Source of the DNA: [Phialemoniopsis] sp. UDSM-2020
Lineage: Eukaryota; Ascomycota; Sordariomycetes; Thyridiales; Thyridiaceae
DNA length: 64,000 nt
Assembly (NCBI GenBank): GCA_018873225.1
Contig: JAEILZ010000009.1
Location: forward strand, 611,501 to 675,500
Reading direction: 5' to 3'
Position numbers and translations under genes: made by a program. Positions 62,401-64,000 of this stretch are shown one piece after another. The notes beneath the pieces were generated by a model. That model saw nothing but the letters and a program-made list of their open reading frames with translations. It searched no databases and had not been told where the DNA came from. The stretch's first letter is position 1, and each line of letters starts with the position of its first letter.

Positions 62401-63435
62401 TCACATGGTGGTGGTGTACTCCTGATAGCGATCCCAGCCGAAGCCACCGTACCCGACGCCCACGCCGCACTGAGGCATCAGCATGCTCGGCAGGGGCAGC
62501 GACGGGATGGGTGCTGTCACAACAGGCGACGACGCGTAGAAGAAGCCTGCTGTTGAGAAGGGCTGGCTATATGACGGGGTGGGTGAAGGAAGCTGAACCT
62601 CCGTCATTGTCATGGTAGCCCACATGGAGGCGTTGCTCGAGTCGGCAGACGTTGATGTCACACTGGGGCTTGACGGCAGGACCCTCCATGCCTCTACAGG
62701 CGCTGGGAGCGACGAGGTTGTCGCAGCCTGGGTCCACATGCTGGCATTGGCGGGAGAGCTGGGGAGAAGTGGCGGTTGGTGCACGACGTTGACGATCTTC
62801 GGGGGCGGCGGTAGTAGCGGCTTGAGCAGGCCCATGATGTTGTTCTTGACCTCCTCGCTCTTTCCGCACAGCAGCTCGCCGGCGCCGTCCTCCTCTAGTC
62901 CCTCGAGAGCGGATACATGAGCCCTGAAGACGAACTTGTTGATCGCCTGGACGAAGTCTTCGTGGAGCTTCTTGCACTGCTGTTCCTTTTCCGACCAGTC
63001 GTACGTGTTGGCCTTGGCGTTGACGCAGTGGATGTCCTTGTGGTACTCGATGAGCGACTCTATCGTATCCGGAGTCAGCTTGTATGCGACCTCGTTGCGC
63101 AAGACCATGTCGACATGGACAATGTAGGCCTCCACATGGATGAGCTGGTAGTTGAAGAGGGCCTCCACGAGCGGGTTGTTATCCTGCCTCAGGTCGGCAT
63201 CCGGCGCCTTGGCGAGCATCAGAGATGTGAGGGTCCATATGGCGTTTGTCGAGGAGAGGGTTTCCGTCAGACACCTCTGATGCTGGGGAACACTGTTGAG
63301 CGGGCGCTTGATCCGGTTGATGCGCTTCAACGTCTGGGTTAACCACGGCTCCACCTTGGATCCTAGAACAACATTGACAGAGGATGCTCTGGGAGCAAAC
63401 GCTGCTGCCGAGGCCGGGAGTAGTTGCGGAGGCAT
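62401..63435 (-). CDS. Hypothetical protein
   Basis: Intron-free frame of 344 aa with clear GC3 bias. The ATG at 63435 is preferred; the frame stays open upstream to another ATG at 63879, but that part is pyrimidine-rich and reads like a 5' leader. Residues about 30-230 are predicted mostly helical, with several aromatic and charged positions (for example EALFNYQLIHVEAYIVHVDM and IEYHKDIHCVNAKANTYDW). The last 110 residues are Pro/Ser/Thr/Met-rich and end in Gly/Tyr-rich sequence (GVGVGYGGFGWDRYQEY). No family is recognised, and there is no signal peptide or membrane helix. It may be a regulator with a disordered tail; that is a guess. Confidence 0.7.
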   Translation of the reverse strand: MPPQLLPASAAAFAPRASSVNVVLGSKVEPWLTQTLKRINRIKRPLNSVPQHQRCLTETLSSTNAIWTLTSLMLAKAPDADLRQDNNPLVEALFNYQLIHVEAYIVHVDMVLRNEVAYKLTPDTIESLIEYHKDIHCVNAKANTYDWSEKEQQCKKLHEDFVQAINKFVFRAHVSALEGLEEDGAGELLCGKSEEVKNNIMGLLKPLLPPPPKIVNVVHQPPLLPSSPANASMWTQAATTSSLPAPVEAWRVLPSSPSVTSTSADSSNASMWATMTMTEVQLPSPTPSYSQPFSTAGFFYASSPVVTAPIPSLPLPSMLMPQCGVGVGYGGFGWDRYQEYTTTM

Positions 63436-64000
63436 GATGCCTTTGATTTCTTTTGAGAGGTGAGTAGGTGGGATGGAGTGGAGTGGAGACGATGAGGCGC
63501 TTGGCTTGGTGAGAGACCGGAGGGCTGGATATCGACGAGACGAGGGAGGAGGAAAGATGAATAATAATAAGGAAAACAAGTGACGGAGCTGGGCGGTCCC
63601 AAAACAAGGGAAATAGCTTGCACGCCTGCAACCGCAAATGGAAAAGAAGAGAAACGGAAGACGAGGTACTCGTGAAGAAGAAGAGGGAGGGTAAGAAATC
63701 GTAAGGGATGTCGGGAGGGTGGTGGGGGTGGTTATAAGGCCACTGTAAGCAGCCCCGAGGAAGGGAACCCACCTCCAGGACGGCGGGCTCACGACTATAG
63801 GGCAAGATGCGATGGAGGAGACTAGAGGGGGAGGTACTGTAGCATTCGGTATAGTGGTCAGGACGGCAAGGTCTGGCATGCAAGAGTAGGAGGAGCACCT
63901 AGTCTACGGAGTAGCTGCATGCAAGTCGGACGGGGGTGTGGTTGGAGGCGCCGGACTCTAAAGAGCGCATGCATGGGCATATGGGGCTTACGCCGTCGAT
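63436..64000. other. Leader/promoter of the hypothetical gene, to window end
   Basis: On the minus strand this is CT-rich and has an in-frame ATG at 63879, which would add 148 residues of low-complexity sequence. Nothing else is seen. Confidence 0.4.

Overview
The window looks like nuclear DNA of a filamentous ascomycete (Pezizomycotina, most likely Sordariomycetes). Protein genes are split by short introns, mostly 46-120 nt, with GT..AG ends and CTGAC/CTAAC-like branch points. Coding regions are GC3-rich, and long AT-richer spacers carry microsatellites. There is no operon logic, no rRNA or tRNA that I can see, and no recognisable transposon.

Layout, left to right. A 5'-truncated ceramide synthase (LAG1 type, +) is followed by an HMT1/ABCB6-type half ABC transporter (-). 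Next comes a stretch that looks empty but contains a small five-exon gene on the minus strand (8797-10855), plus a second, unresolved minus-strand locus (about 12.1-13.4 kb). Then come a small conserved protein that vaguely resembles Sus1/ENY2 (+), the AAA ATPase Cdc48 (-, seven exons), a Zn2Cys6 transcription factor (+), an external alternative NADH dehydrogenase (-), a GNAT acetyltransferase (-), a single-pass membrane protein (+), an RRM protein (-) and a WRAP73/Wdr8 WD40 protein (-). Divergent from that is the molybdenum-cofactor gene, with MoaA and MoaC parts (+). After a 4.6-kb spacer come a FYVE-finger gene (+), an ELO-type fatty-acid elongase (-), a long-chain fatty alcohol oxidase (+), a 5-kb spacer and a hypothetical gene (-).

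The genes are mainly housekeeping. Several touch lipids: ELO makes very long acyl chains, LAG1 joins acyl-CoA to sphingoid base, FAO oxidises fatty alcohols, and FYVE reads PI3P. They are not clustered, so this is probably coincidence.

The two best observations are these. (1) The FYVE gene has an in-frame TAG inside a perfect 5-bp stem/5-nt loop hairpin, followed by 51 more coding-like codons. This is the configuration expected of a fungal stop-loss A-to-I RNA editing site. (2) The MoaA reading frame ends in Gly-Gly-stop, with a splice donor overlapping the two glycine codons. Use of that donor would fuse MoaA in frame to a mitochondrial-presequence-like segment and MoaC, as in human MOCS1.
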